A stretch of 64,000 nucleotides of DNA. It comes from Cohnella phaseoli. Lineage in GTDB: Bacteria > Bacillota > Bacilli > Paenibacillales > Paenibacillaceae. Location: contig NZ_QRDZ01000021.1 of the NCBI RefSeq assembly GCF_003386235.1, forward strand, positions 1 through 64,000, in the 5' to 3' direction. Position numbers and translations under genes: made by a program. Shown here one piece after another: positions 17,370 through 25,880 of the stretch. Each line of letters opens with the position of its first letter. Positions within the stretch are counted from its first letter, which is position 1. The notes under the pieces were generated by a model. The model did not search any database and was not told the DNA's origin. It was given only the letters and a program-made list of their open reading frames with translations.

Positions 17370-18197
17370 ATGAACGTCAAGCTGAGCAAAGGAATCCCTC
17401 ATCTGTTTCTGTTCGCTTATGTTTTTATCGTTTTGTATCCGCTATTTTTCCTGCTAAACACTTCATTCAAAAAGAATCTACAGATCGATAGCGATCCATG
17501 GGGGCTGCCTGAGCCGTTTACGCTTAACAACTACACCTACTCACTATCCAATAGCAAAATCGGAATCTACTTCTCCAACAGTTTATTTATCAGTATCGTA
17601 TCTACACTCGCGACATTGGGGCTGTCCATCTGTATCGCATATGCGATCACGCGCATGAAGTATCCATTTCTTAGCAAGTATGTCTATGCTATACTCTTGT
17701 TATCCCTACTGATTCCTTCGCCGTCTTTGTTGATTCCACTCTATCGAATGGTGAACTGGCTGGGCATCTACAATACGCCGTTAGGCTTGATTATTCCGTA
17801 CACGACGTTCGGAATACCGCTCACGGTATTCGTCATTTCCGCTTTTCTGAAATCGGTCCCAAAGGAGCTGGAAGAGGCGGGAGTGATGGAGGGGCTGTCC
17901 GTTTACGGGCTGCTGGGCAGAATTATTTTGCCGCTGACGCTTCCTACGCTTGTAACCGTATTCATCCTGAATTATTTAGGGAACTGGAACGAATACGTGC
18001 TTGCCAACCTGTTTTTGTCCAACGATAATTTACGTACGCTGCCGGTGGCGGTCGTCTCCTTCTTTAACAAATACAATACGAATTACGGCGCGTTATGCTC
18101 GTCCGTCATGATTAGCATTACGCCGATTATTCTGATCTACAGCGTGCTTCAGAAGAAAATTATCGAAGGGGTAATGGCCGGCAGCGTTAAAGGATAG
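17370..18197 (+). CDS. Carbohydrate ABC transporter permease (MalG/UgpE type)
   Basis: A 275-residue partner permease. It has six membrane segments and an EAA loop (ELEEAGVMEGLSVYGLLGRI). It starts two bases after the stop of the first permease, so the two are co-translated. The N-terminal FLLNTSFKKN and LSNSLFIS-type periplasmic segments are typical of the family. Confidence 0.93.
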   Translation: MNVKLSKGIPHLFLFAYVFIVLYPLFFLLNTSFKKNLQIDSDPWGLPEPFTLNNYTYSLSNSKIGIYFSNSLFISIVSTLATLGLSICIAYAITRMKYPFLSKYVYAILLLSLLIPSPSLLIPLYRMVNWLGIYNTPLGLIIPYTTFGIPLTVFVISAFLKSVPKELEEAGVMEGLSVYGLLGRIILPLTLPTLVTVFILNYLGNWNEYVLANLFLSNDNLRTLPVAVVSFFNKYNTNYGALCSSVMISITPIILIYSVLQKKIIEGVMAGSVKG

Positions 18198-18216
18198 TCA
18201 CGGGGGAGTATGGTGA

Positions 18217-20046
18217 ATGAGCCTATACAAGAAGATACTCGTCGCATTTTTAATTCTCATCATATTTCCTTTATTAATTTTAGGCTGGATCAGTTATACG
18301 CTGTCGCAAAACTTAATCGAATCCAAATTTAATGAGCAAACAGAGCTAACGATGAAATCGGTCGCGAGAAATATTCGCAATATCATCAGCGAGGCGAACT
18401 ATTTCTCCGATTATTACTCGATTATGAAGCCCGAAATTAGTCGGGTATTCAAAGAGCTGAACACGTATCGTGACAATGGCAAAAAAATGCCGGATTACGA
18501 GTCGGAAATACGCAGCAGCCTGCTTTCCTATTCTCCGATCGTATCGGCGGCGCTGTATGCGAAGTCGGGCATTGTAGCTACCGCGACGAATAGCAGCAGC
18601 ACGTTTATCTCTTATGAACAATTAATGGGCAGCTCCGTTTTCCAGGAAGTGAAAGAGCTCAACGGCATTCCGAAATGGATCGGACCCAAGGAGCACCAAG
18701 AGCTGCAACTGAACGACAACTACTTTTATCAAATTCGGGTCATTCGCGAGCTGTACAGTACGGAGGAAATCGGAATCTCGATTGCCCAGCTGCAATTGAA
18801 GGAATTGGAAAATACCTTTCAGTTGGATACCCCTAATCGGCTGCAAAACCATCGATTAATGATCATGAACAAGAACGGCCTTGTTATTTTCGACAATCGC
18901 AATCAGGAGTTGCTCGGCCATCAATTTCTTACCGAAATCTCCGAACAAGTGGAGCTGAATCGGCCGTTTTCCAGCGAATCGGTCATCTTCCAGGACGAGA
19001 AGAATATGGTGAGTTTCTATCCGTTGCAGCTTAAGGATTTGGGAGCAAGCGATTGGATTCTTGTCTCCATTACGCCTTGGCGGTATGTGGCGGGACAAAT
19101 GCAGACGATAATGATCTGGATTGCGGCCTTGTTAAGCTTAATTCTCAGTCTCGCTTTGATTTTCAATTTTGTGTTCGTCAATCGAATCATTCATTTCCTG
19201 CTGCGGGTCGTCAACTCGATGAAGCGCGTTGAGCGCGGGGAGTTGAGCACTCGCGTTCACGTGAAAGGCAAGGATGAGACGACGATTCTGGCACGCGGCT
19301 TCAACAGTCTGGTCGGGCGCATTACGGATTTGCTCGAAGAGGTCAAGCTGCAGCAGAATCGTAAAAACAAAGCGGAGCTTATGCTGCTTCAGGCGCAAAT
19401 CAAGCCGCATTTTCTGTTCAACACGCTGGAGTCGATCAACGTTCTTGCCGTTCAGAATCAGGGCGACAAAATCAGTCAAATGGTGTATCAGCTTGGAAAT
19501 ATGCTGCGGATTAGCATGTACGACAAAGAGGAAATTCGAATCAGAGACGAACTGGAGCACTTGCAGAGCTATTTGGAAATTCAGGAATTCCGTTTCGAGG
19601 ACAGCTTCCGGTATGAGATCGACGTCCCTGAGCATCTCTTGGAATACTCCATTCAGAAGCTGACGCTGCAGCCGTTCGTCGAAAACTGCATTCAGCACGG
19701 CTTCGAGGGAATAGAGTATATCGGCTTGATTCGCATTTACGCGGAGGAGGAACGAGACGGTATCGCTTTCTACATCGCGGACAACGGGATCGGCCTATCG
19801 AACGAACAGCTTGCCCGGTTTCACTACAGCCTGGAAACCGACCGCTCCTTCGACAGCCGCGACGCGATCCGCGGAGAAAGAAGGGGGCTGGGGTTGGGTA
19901 ACGTGGCGGATCGCATTCGCATCGGCTACGGCAAAGATTACGGCGTCTATATTTGCAGCCATCCCGATTCCGGGACGACCATTAAATGTGTGATTCCTAA
20001 ATATAGGGGTGAGTGGGGTGCATTTAACCGCGCTGCTGGTGGATGA
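18217..20046 (+). CDS. YesM-type sensor histidine kinase
   Basis: A 609-residue membrane kinase. TM1 (about 6-28), a large extracellular sensor domain (about 30-285), TM2 (about 292-320), a HAMP domain, and the His_kinase domain with the phosphorylated His in QIKPHFLFNTLE (near residue 398). The ATPase domain has the N box in QPFVENCIQHG and the G box in GLGLGNV. It senses the sugar or its loaded binding protein and signals to the response regulator encoded next, whose start overlaps it by 38 bp. Confidence 0.94.
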   Translation: MSLYKKILVAFLILIIFPLLILGWISYTLSQNLIESKFNEQTELTMKSVARNIRNIISEANYFSDYYSIMKPEISRVFKELNTYRDNGKKMPDYESEIRSSLLSYSPIVSAALYAKSGIVATATNSSSTFISYEQLMGSSVFQEVKELNGIPKWIGPKEHQELQLNDNYFYQIRVIRELYSTEEIGISIAQLQLKELENTFQLDTPNRLQNHRLMIMNKNGLVIFDNRNQELLGHQFLTEISEQVELNRPFSSESVIFQDEKNMVSFYPLQLKDLGASDWILVSITPWRYVAGQMQTIMIWIAALLSLILSLALIFNFVFVNRIIHFLLRVVNSMKRVERGELSTRVHVKGKDETTILARGFNSLVGRITDLLEEVKLQQNRKNKAELMLLQAQIKPHFLFNTLESINVLAVQNQGDKISQMVYQLGNMLRISMYDKEEIRIRDELEHLQSYLEIQEFRFEDSFRYEIDVPEHLLEYSIQKLTLQPFVENCIQHGFEGIEYIGLIRIYAEEERDGIAFYIADNGIGLSNEQLARFHYSLETDRSFDSRDAIRGERRGLGLGNVADRIRIGYGKDYGVYICSHPDSGTTIKCVIPKYRGEWGAFNRAAGG

Positions 20047-21601
20047 TGAACCGAATATTTTGCGCAACTTGAAAAATATCATTCCTTGGGAATCGATGGG
20101 GATCAACCAGATTCGTCTGGCGAAAAATGGACAGCAAGCTTTGGACATCGCAAGGCAGCTAAGTCCGGATATTGTTTTTAGCGACATTCGTATGCCGATG
20201 ATGGACGGGATCACCTTCCTTGAGCACCTTCGCGAGTTTAACGCCTATGCCGAAGTGATGGTCATCACCGGGTACCAGGATTTCGAATATGCGCGTTCCT
20301 TGTTAAAGTTCGGCGTCAGCGACTACATTATCAAACCCGTTAACTACAAAGAGCTGATCAAGCAGACGGAAAAAATCGCTCTGAAAATCCGCGCCAAAAA
20401 ACTTGAGCAAATGATGCAAAAGAAACAATGGGGCAAAGTGGTCACGCTCGCTTACGAGAAAATTTTATATGATCTCATCATGGATTACACGGCGGTGAAC
20501 ACCAAGTATCAGCTATTGGAAGAGGCGCTCGACTTAGAAGAGTATGCGTATACCTTCATGCTTATCGATTCGGACAATTATTCACAGAAATCGTTAAGCT
20601 GGAACGAACAGGAGCGCAAGCTGTGGAACTTCGCCATTCGCAACGTGCTCCAGGACGCGCTGGCCGCTTACGGCTTAAAATATGTCGTCCTGCAGCTGCG
20701 CGAAGGCGAATGGTGCGCGATCATCGAGCAGGACAAACGCAAGCCCGGAATTGACATCGTCGAGGCGAGAAAATGGACCGAATCGATGCAAACCGAAGTG
20801 AGCAACCATCTTCATCTAAAGGTCAGCATCGTGGTTTATCCGAACTCTGTGGCTGTAAGCGAGCTTTCGCGGGTGTACAAGAAGCTGCAGCATACGCTCC
20901 AGCTCAGTCCCGGCAAGGAAGAAGAAGCGCTGCTCATCTATAATCCTGTAGCCAATCAGAACGACTCCTTGTGGAATTCGATTGAGAAGATGATCGTGGG
21001 ACTCAAGATGTTGGATAAAACGGCAACGGAAGACGCCTTTCATAAATTGACCGCACAGCTGGCCGCCGTCTCGGAGCAAGCGTTCATGCCTGCCGAACAG
21101 ATCTTGCATTTCGTCGTCCTGCACCTGCTGCGGGAGATGCGGGAAATATATATGATCACGATCCATCAAGAGGAAGCAGTATGGAAAAGGATGGATAGGA
21201 AGCTGGGCGTTCAGGGCATTATTGCGCTTATTCAAGAGCTCATCGAGAGCAGCATTAACTCGGCACTGAAGAAAAAGAACAGCGAAGTGCTGATGCAGGC
21301 GGCACAGGACTATATTTCCCGCAATCTAGGCTCTTGCTTTGGAGTTGAGGAGATCTCGGGCCATTTGGAGATCAGCTGCAGCTATTTCAGCTTGCTGTTC
21401 AAGCAGCATTACGGGGAAACCTTCATCGAATATTTGTCGAAGCAGCGAATCGAAACGGCCCAGTCCATGTTGCTTACCAGCGACAAGAGCATCACCGAAA
21501 TCGGAGCGGCCGTCGGTTACGTGAATCGGCGCTATTTTACGAAGGTTTTTCAGAAGTATACGGGCGAGATTCCTTCGGAATATCGCGAGAAACGGAGGTA
21601 G
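20009..21601 (+). CDS. YesN-type response regulator with AraC DNA-binding domain
   Basis: A 530-residue regulator. The receiver domain (1-120) has the acceptor Asp in VFSDIRMPMMDG (near residue 59) and a conserved Lys in YIIKPV. A long middle region (about 130-420) leads to two AraC-type HTH motifs (about 430-530). The GTG start overlaps the kinase gene. A second GTG three codons later is possible. It is expected to activate the adjacent ABC transporter operon. Confidence 0.93.
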   Translation: MSGVHLTALLVDDEPNILRNLKNIIPWESMGINQIRLAKNGQQALDIARQLSPDIVFSDIRMPMMDGITFLEHLREFNAYAEVMVITGYQDFEYARSLLKFGVSDYIIKPVNYKELIKQTEKIALKIRAKKLEQMMQKKQWGKVVTLAYEKILYDLIMDYTAVNTKYQLLEEALDLEEYAYTFMLIDSDNYSQKSLSWNEQERKLWNFAIRNVLQDALAAYGLKYVVLQLREGEWCAIIEQDKRKPGIDIVEARKWTESMQTEVSNHLHLKVSIVVYPNSVAVSELSRVYKKLQHTLQLSPGKEEEALLIYNPVANQNDSLWNSIEKMIVGLKMLDKTATEDAFHKLTAQLAAVSEQAFMPAEQILHFVVLHLLREMREIYMITIHQEEAVWKRMDRKLGVQGIIALIQELIESSINSALKKKNSEVLMQAAQDYISRNLGSCFGVEEISGHLEISCSYFSLLFKQHYGETFIEYLSKQRIETAQSMLLTSDKSITEIGAAVGYVNRRYFTKVFQKYTGEIPSEYREKRR

Positions 21602-21611
21602 AGCAGCAACA

Positions 21612-21962
21612 ATGAAGGTTAAACGAATCGTAGCAAATATTAACACGCAGCGGATAGAGGCGGCGCGAAGCTTCTATGAAGAAGCGCTTGGTTTGGAATT
21701 GCTGATGGATCATGGCTGGATCGCGACGTACGGCTCGGAAGAGAACATGACTGTGCAGATCAGCTTTGCGTCAGAGGGCGGATCGCAGACGGAGACGCCC
21801 GATCTGTCGATCGAGGTCGATGACGTGGACGAGGCGTTAGAACGAATGCGGAGAGCCGGTTTTCCGATCGAGTACGGGCCGGCCGACGAACCATGGGGCG
21901 TGCGTCGGTTCTACGTGCGCGATCCATTTAACAAGCTCGTCAACATTCTGGCTCATCGCTAA
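21612..21962 (+). CDS. VOC-family (glyoxalase/bleomycin resistance) protein
   Basis: A 116-residue single-domain vicinal oxygen chelate protein with paired beta-alpha-beta-beta-beta modules (RIEAARSFYEEALGLEL and EWGVRRFYVRDPFNKLVNI-like segments). Metal ligands are not obvious in the first half. GGAGG overlaps the stop of the regulator gene, so it is the last gene of the transporter operon. Its role is unknown. Confidence 0.85.
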   Translation: MKVKRIVANINTQRIEAARSFYEEALGLELLMDHGWIATYGSEENMTVQISFASEGGSQTETPDLSIEVDDVDEALERMRRAGFPIEYGPADEPWGVRRFYVRDPFNKLVNILAHR

Positions 21963-21975
21963 GCTGGTTAAGAAA

Positions 21976-22016
21976 CAAAAAGAGCGGCCGACGCACCACT
22001 GCGGGTCGCTCTTTTT
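21976..22016 (+). terminator. Operon terminator
   Basis: AAAGAGCGGCC and GGTCGCTCTTTTT form a strong stem with an A-rich left flank and a T tract. The sequence is strikingly like part of the AraC coding region at 24537-24580. Confidence 0.9.
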
Positions 22017-22056
22017 GCGCTGCGAACAGAGAGGCGGAAATATGATAAGATAAAAA

Positions 22057-22071
22057 TGATAATCATTATCA
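22057..22071. promoter_or_regulatory. Fur box 1
   Basis: TGATAATCATTATCA is a perfect 7-1-7 Fur box. It lies 28 bp before the AraC gene at 22099, so iron-replete repression is expected. Confidence 0.93.
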
Positions 22072-22098
22072 AATAGCTAAAATACATCGAGGTTACCT

Positions 22099-23070
22099 AT
22101 GCAGAGCTCAAATTTTCATCATAATTTTCATCTCTTTTTCGACGGACTCGGATTGCCCCCGCAAAGCGGGAACGGGCCCGAGCATATGACCCTTGGTCCA
22201 CAGATTGGAGGAGGGGGGATCCGGAGATTCATTCCTCGCCCAGATCTCGAAGTCGTGCTGTCCGAACTCAGATTTACTAGAGACTTTACGTTGCCGATAG
22301 AGACCAAGACGCCTATGGTGGAAATTCATTACGGATTGCAAGGCTCAAGACAGGTTCGCATTGAGAATAGGCAGTACGAGTTTGTTCCGGACATGTGTTC
22401 GCTGCAGCTGATCCGGGAAGCGAAGACGCGATTCGAGTTCGGCGGCAATCAGTCTTATTTGATGTTGGCAATCGGGCTCCCCGTTGCGTCCTTCCATCAC
22501 TTCATGGAAGACCTGTCCGGAACGAGGAAAGTCGATTTTTTCTCGCTACTTGGCCGTAAGCCTTTTCGACTTTTTCAGGAGGCGATCGATCCCGCGGCAA
22601 CCATCGTCCTGAACCGATTGCGTCAAGCGTTGCAGACACCCGGTACAAGGAAGCTTGAGGTGGAGTGCTGCGCGCTGGAGCTTCTGTTGTCTTCGTTTCA
22701 GTCGTTCCTGATCGGCGAGAAGCCTTTGAAGCTATCAGCAAGAGATACGCCGAAAATTAGGCAGGCGCGCGACATCATCATGGAACGAATGGCCGATCCG
22801 CCGTCCTTGGTCCAGCTGTCGAGAATGGTCGGCTTGAACGACTTTAAGTTAAAAATCGGATTTAATGAAATGTACGGAACGACCGTATACGGATACTTGC
22901 GGGAAAAACGGCTGGAGAAAGCTCTGCTGCTGCTGCAGCAAGGCGAGCTGAATGTCAACGAAACCTCGCTTGCGATAGGCTATTCCAATCCCAGTTATTT
23001 CTCGGAAGCGTTCCGGGCGAAATATGGAGTGAATCCCGGAAGTCTCAATCGACGCTCCGGCCTGAAATAA
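22099..23070 (+). CDS. AraC-family regulator of the PchR/YbtA type
   Basis: A 323-residue regulator. The N-terminal part (about 1-215) is a ligand-sensing region; the C-terminal 100 residues form two HTH motifs (SLVQLSRMVGLNDFKLKIGF and SLAIGYSNPSYFSEAFRAKYG). PchR, YbtA and relatives bind a ferric siderophore and activate its uptake genes, which fits the Fur box in front and the binding-protein gene behind. GAGG lies 6 nt before the ATG. It is a paralogue of the product at 51817. Confidence 0.9.
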   Translation: MQSSNFHHNFHLFFDGLGLPPQSGNGPEHMTLGPQIGGGGIRRFIPRPDLEVVLSELRFTRDFTLPIETKTPMVEIHYGLQGSRQVRIENRQYEFVPDMCSLQLIREAKTRFEFGGNQSYLMLAIGLPVASFHHFMEDLSGTRKVDFFSLLGRKPFRLFQEAIDPAATIVLNRLRQALQTPGTRKLEVECCALELLLSSFQSFLIGEKPLKLSARDTPKIRQARDIIMERMADPPSLVQLSRMVGLNDFKLKIGFNEMYGTTVYGYLREKRLEKALLLLQQGELNVNETSLAIGYSNPSYFSEAFRAKYGVNPGSLNRRSGLK

Positions 23071-23214
23071 AGCCGATCTGGTCGAGTTGTACCGCCGTAA
23101 ACCGGCCATTCACCCGAGTTGACCGTTTTCTAGTCGAATAACCTCCCTGCAACCGCGAAATTATTCCGCGCAGTGGTAGAGCCGCAGAAAGCCATGCGGT
23201 ATGATCAACCTCAG

Positions 23215-23235
23215 TGATAATGAATCTCATTTTCA
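23215..23235. promoter_or_regulatory. Fur box 2
   Basis: TGATAATGAATCTCATTTTC matches the 7-1-7 pattern at 12 of 14 positions and shares 16 bases (AATGAATCTCATTTTC) with Fur box 4. It lies 38 bp before the binding-protein gene. Confidence 0.85.
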
Positions 23236-23273
23236 CAAAAGGTTGCGTAACGACAAGGGAGGAAACAAAGTTT

Positions 23274-24281
23274 ATGAGTGGTTTGAAAAAAGCGGTAGGG
23301 GTATGCGCATGCTTGTTGTCCATGGTACTGATATTCGGTTGTGCGGCTCAGAATAAAACAGCCGAGAACGGCGGAGGAGCGTCGCCTTCTGCGACAGTCG
23401 GCGGAGCTTCAGGTACGAAGGAGGCCGAAGAGCAGACGCGAACAGTGAAAGACGCCAAAGGGGAAGAGGTTGTGATCCCCGCCAATCCGCAGCGTATCGC
23501 CGATATATCCGGTTCCACGGAGGAGCTTCTGGTGCTCGGTTTCCAGCCCGTTCTGACGGGAAATACCGATATGGGCAACCCGACCGAGGTGACGCCGATT
23601 CTGAAGCAGAAGCTGCAGGATGGCGTAAGCATAGCGGGATGGTTTCAGACGGAAGTGAACGTGGAGGCGATTTTGCAAGCGAAGCCGGATTTAATATTGG
23701 CCGGTCCGACGCAGGACGGCATCTACGAGCAATTGACGAAAATCGCGCCAACCGTTAGAATTCCGTACGGCTTTAACGCCTTCCGCGAACGCTTTGCGTT
23801 CGTTGCCCAGATGCTCGGCAAAACCGGGGACATGGAAGCCTGGATGACGGAATACGAAGCTCAAGCCCAGGAAGGACACGACCGAATTACGGCTGTTACG
23901 AAGGACGAGACGTTCGCAGTGGTCGAGGCGACGGCGAAGGAGGTTCGCATCTATTCGCGTACCGGTATTGCCGATCTTGTCTATCACGATCTCAAGCTGC
24001 CGCAGGCCCCCGGAGTTCCCGAGCCGGACGCTTGGGGAGGCAAAGTGACTTCGTTGGAAGGCTTTATCGATCTCGATCCCGATCACCTCATTCTGCTCGC
24101 CGACGGCAGCGACAACATATTGGAGCAGAGCGGCTTCTGGAGCAAGCTGCAAGCGGTGAAAGCGGGCAATGTATATCGGATGACGAGTCTCCAGAATTAC
24201 AATGAAGCGTTCTTCGCACTTGGGAAAAAGGCCATGATCGCACAGCTGGTCGACGACATTGTCAAACACGCGAATTCCTAG
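23274..24281 (+). CDS. Ferric-siderophore ABC transporter binding lipoprotein 1
   Basis: A 335-residue class III (FecB/FhuD-like) binding protein. The lipobox has Cys at about residue 22 (LIFGCAAQ). The N-lobe shows the typical start RTVKDAKGEEVVIPANPQRIAD; the C-lobe ends in the usual VYRMTS and long helix region. The frame opens at 23214, but GGAGG lies 11 nt before the ATG at 23274 and the signal peptide starts there. It should capture a ferric chelate at the cell surface. No FecCD permease gene is adjacent. Confidence 0.92.
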   Translation: MSGLKKAVGVCACLLSMVLIFGCAAQNKTAENGGGASPSATVGGASGTKEAEEQTRTVKDAKGEEVVIPANPQRIADISGSTEELLVLGFQPVLTGNTDMGNPTEVTPILKQKLQDGVSIAGWFQTEVNVEAILQAKPDLILAGPTQDGIYEQLTKIAPTVRIPYGFNAFRERFAFVAQMLGKTGDMEAWMTEYEAQAQEGHDRITAVTKDETFAVVEATAKEVRIYSRTGIADLVYHDLKLPQAPGVPEPDAWGGKVTSLEGFIDLDPDHLILLADGSDNILEQSGFWSKLQAVKAGNVYRMTSLQNYNEAFFALGKKAMIAQLVDDIVKHANS

Positions 24282-24313
24282 AAAAGCAGCGCGAAGACGA
24301 AATCGGTTGACGG

Positions 24314-24328
24314 TGAGAATGATTATCA
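24314..24328. promoter_or_regulatory. Fur box 3
   Basis: TGAGAATGATTATCA is a nearly perfect 7-1-7 box, 115 bp before the preferred start of the following AraC gene. Confidence 0.9.
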
Positions 24329-24428
24329 TTAAAATAATCCCAATGGACGTTACAGACCGAGAATGCGGGAACGGCGTTGTAACGCCGATTTGTCCGAGTT
24401 TGGCGGCAAACGAAGAGAGGGACGGAAA

Positions 24429-25817
24429 TTGGGAGCAGCTGTGGACGGAATTGCCGGGGAATTTACCCGCGTTCCGATAACGATATACGGAGTACATCTG
24501 TTGATTTTGCAAGCCGGCACGGTGACGAAGGAGCATAAAGAGCGGCCGACGCAGCATTGCGGGCTGCTCTTTACGCTGCGCGGACAAGCGGGAATCCGGA
24601 TCGATGACGCTTATTACGAGATGAAGCCGGGGAAAATGGTTCATTGCGCATACGGACGGATGCTGGAAATCAGGGTGGATGCCGAGGAATTCGAAGGTGT
24701 GCTTATTCAATATTTGCCGGATGAGGGGACGGGTGCGCTGGCCGGCTTGCGCTGCATGTCGGTCCCTTTCGAATTGGAGCCGGGAGCGGACGAGGAGCTG
24801 TTCGAATTGCTGCGTAAGCTGTGCTTGATATCCAGGCAGCCGGTTCCGACGACTGCGTTGAAGATTGGCGAGATAACGCAGCGCGTCATGAACCGGACGT
24901 TCCGACTATCGCGGCTCGAACCGAAGAACCCAAGCGAAGTCAGGGACGATAGACGTCGGCGAGGGGATGTCACGATCGATGCGCTGGCCGACCTGTTTAA
25001 CAAAACGGCGTTTGTGGTGGAGGACGTCATGCGTATGTCCATACCGCCCGGCCAACAGCTTGAGCGTTACCGTCTGCCGAAATGCGGCTTTCTGTTCGCC
25101 GTACGGGGAGAGGCAAGAATGTCGTTTCCGGAGCGGGACTACCGATTGGAGCCGGGAGTGCTCTGTCATGGCTCCGATGGGGAGCGCATGAGCCTTGTTC
25201 CGGTCGGTGCGGAGAGCTTCGAATACTATGTCGTTCATTATCGTTTCTGCGAGCGGCATGAAGCGGTAGAGGAAGAATTGCCCGGTCACTTTACGCTGCG
25301 TCCCGGTCCCCAGCCTCGTTTGATCGAACTACTCGAGCGATTGCATTACACTGCGGTGATGCCGGGCAAGCTGACGAGCTTCCGGAAGAAGGAACTGTTC
25401 CTGGCCATACTCGGCGAAACCTTCGCAGCTTGCCAGTCCGTTCGGTATGGCCCGGATCAACTGGAAGCGATCGAACGCGCGATCGGCTACATTCACGTTC
25501 ACTATGCCGAGCCGTTAACGCTTGAGGAACTGGCCCGCTTGCAGGGGATGAGCGTCAGGCAATTTTCGTATCTGTTTCACAAAAATATCGGAATTCGGCC
25601 AATCGATTACGTGATTCAATATCGCATCGGCCGCGCGAAGGAAATATTGGCGATGAGCCGGAAGCCGATCGGGGAAATCGCCGCGCAGGTCGGATACGAC
25701 GATCCGCAATATTTCAGCCGCATCTTCAAACGTCACACGGGGCTGTCTCCAAGAGAAGCGCGTATGATGACGCAACCGGAGACCGGCGTAAATAATCATC
25801 CATCTTTTATTGAATAA
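24429..25817 (+). CDS. AraC-family regulator with duplicated sensor domain
   Basis: A 462-residue protein if started at the TTG at 24429, which has GAGAGG 8 nt upstream; an in-frame ATG at 24363 (484 aa) has no ribosome binding site. Two cupin-like AraC sensor modules follow each other: the first contains QHCGLLFTLRGQAGI, the second KCGFLFAVRGEARM, each followed by a similar strand pair ending in a Cys/His-containing PGKMVHC / PGVLCHG turn. The C-terminal 100 residues carry the two HTHs (LEELARLQGMSVRQFSYLF, IGEIAAQVGYDDPQYFSRIF). It is under Fur control and next to the fused ABC gene, which it may activate. Confidence 0.88.
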   Translation: MGAAVDGIAGEFTRVPITIYGVHLLILQAGTVTKEHKERPTQHCGLLFTLRGQAGIRIDDAYYEMKPGKMVHCAYGRMLEIRVDAEEFEGVLIQYLPDEGTGALAGLRCMSVPFELEPGADEELFELLRKLCLISRQPVPTTALKIGEITQRVMNRTFRLSRLEPKNPSEVRDDRRRRGDVTIDALADLFNKTAFVVEDVMRMSIPPGQQLERYRLPKCGFLFAVRGEARMSFPERDYRLEPGVLCHGSDGERMSLVPVGAESFEYYVVHYRFCERHEAVEEELPGHFTLRPGPQPRLIELLERLHYTAVMPGKLTSFRKKELFLAILGETFAACQSVRYGPDQLEAIERAIGYIHVHYAEPLTLEELARLQGMSVRQFSYLFHKNIGIRPIDYVIQYRIGRAKEILAMSRKPIGEIAAQVGYDDPQYFSRIFKRHTGLSPREARMMTQPETGVNNHPSFIE

Positions 25818-25858
25818 TCGTGTACTCCTTTCGACAACAAACTTTGTTACACTTCTAG

Positions 25859-25879
25859 TGAGAATGAATCTCATTTTCT
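25859..25879. promoter_or_regulatory. Fur box 4
   Basis: TGAGAATGAATCTCA followed by TTTTC. It ends 3 bp before the GGAGG ribosome binding site of the ABC gene, so it overlaps the transcript start and should block it under iron-replete conditions. Confidence 0.88.
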
Positions 25880-25880
25880 T

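Noticed and set aside
15094..18197. The sugar ABC importer as the L-galactose transporter
   Set aside because: It lies 37 kb from the galactonate operon and has its own two-component regulator; nothing in the sequence links the two.
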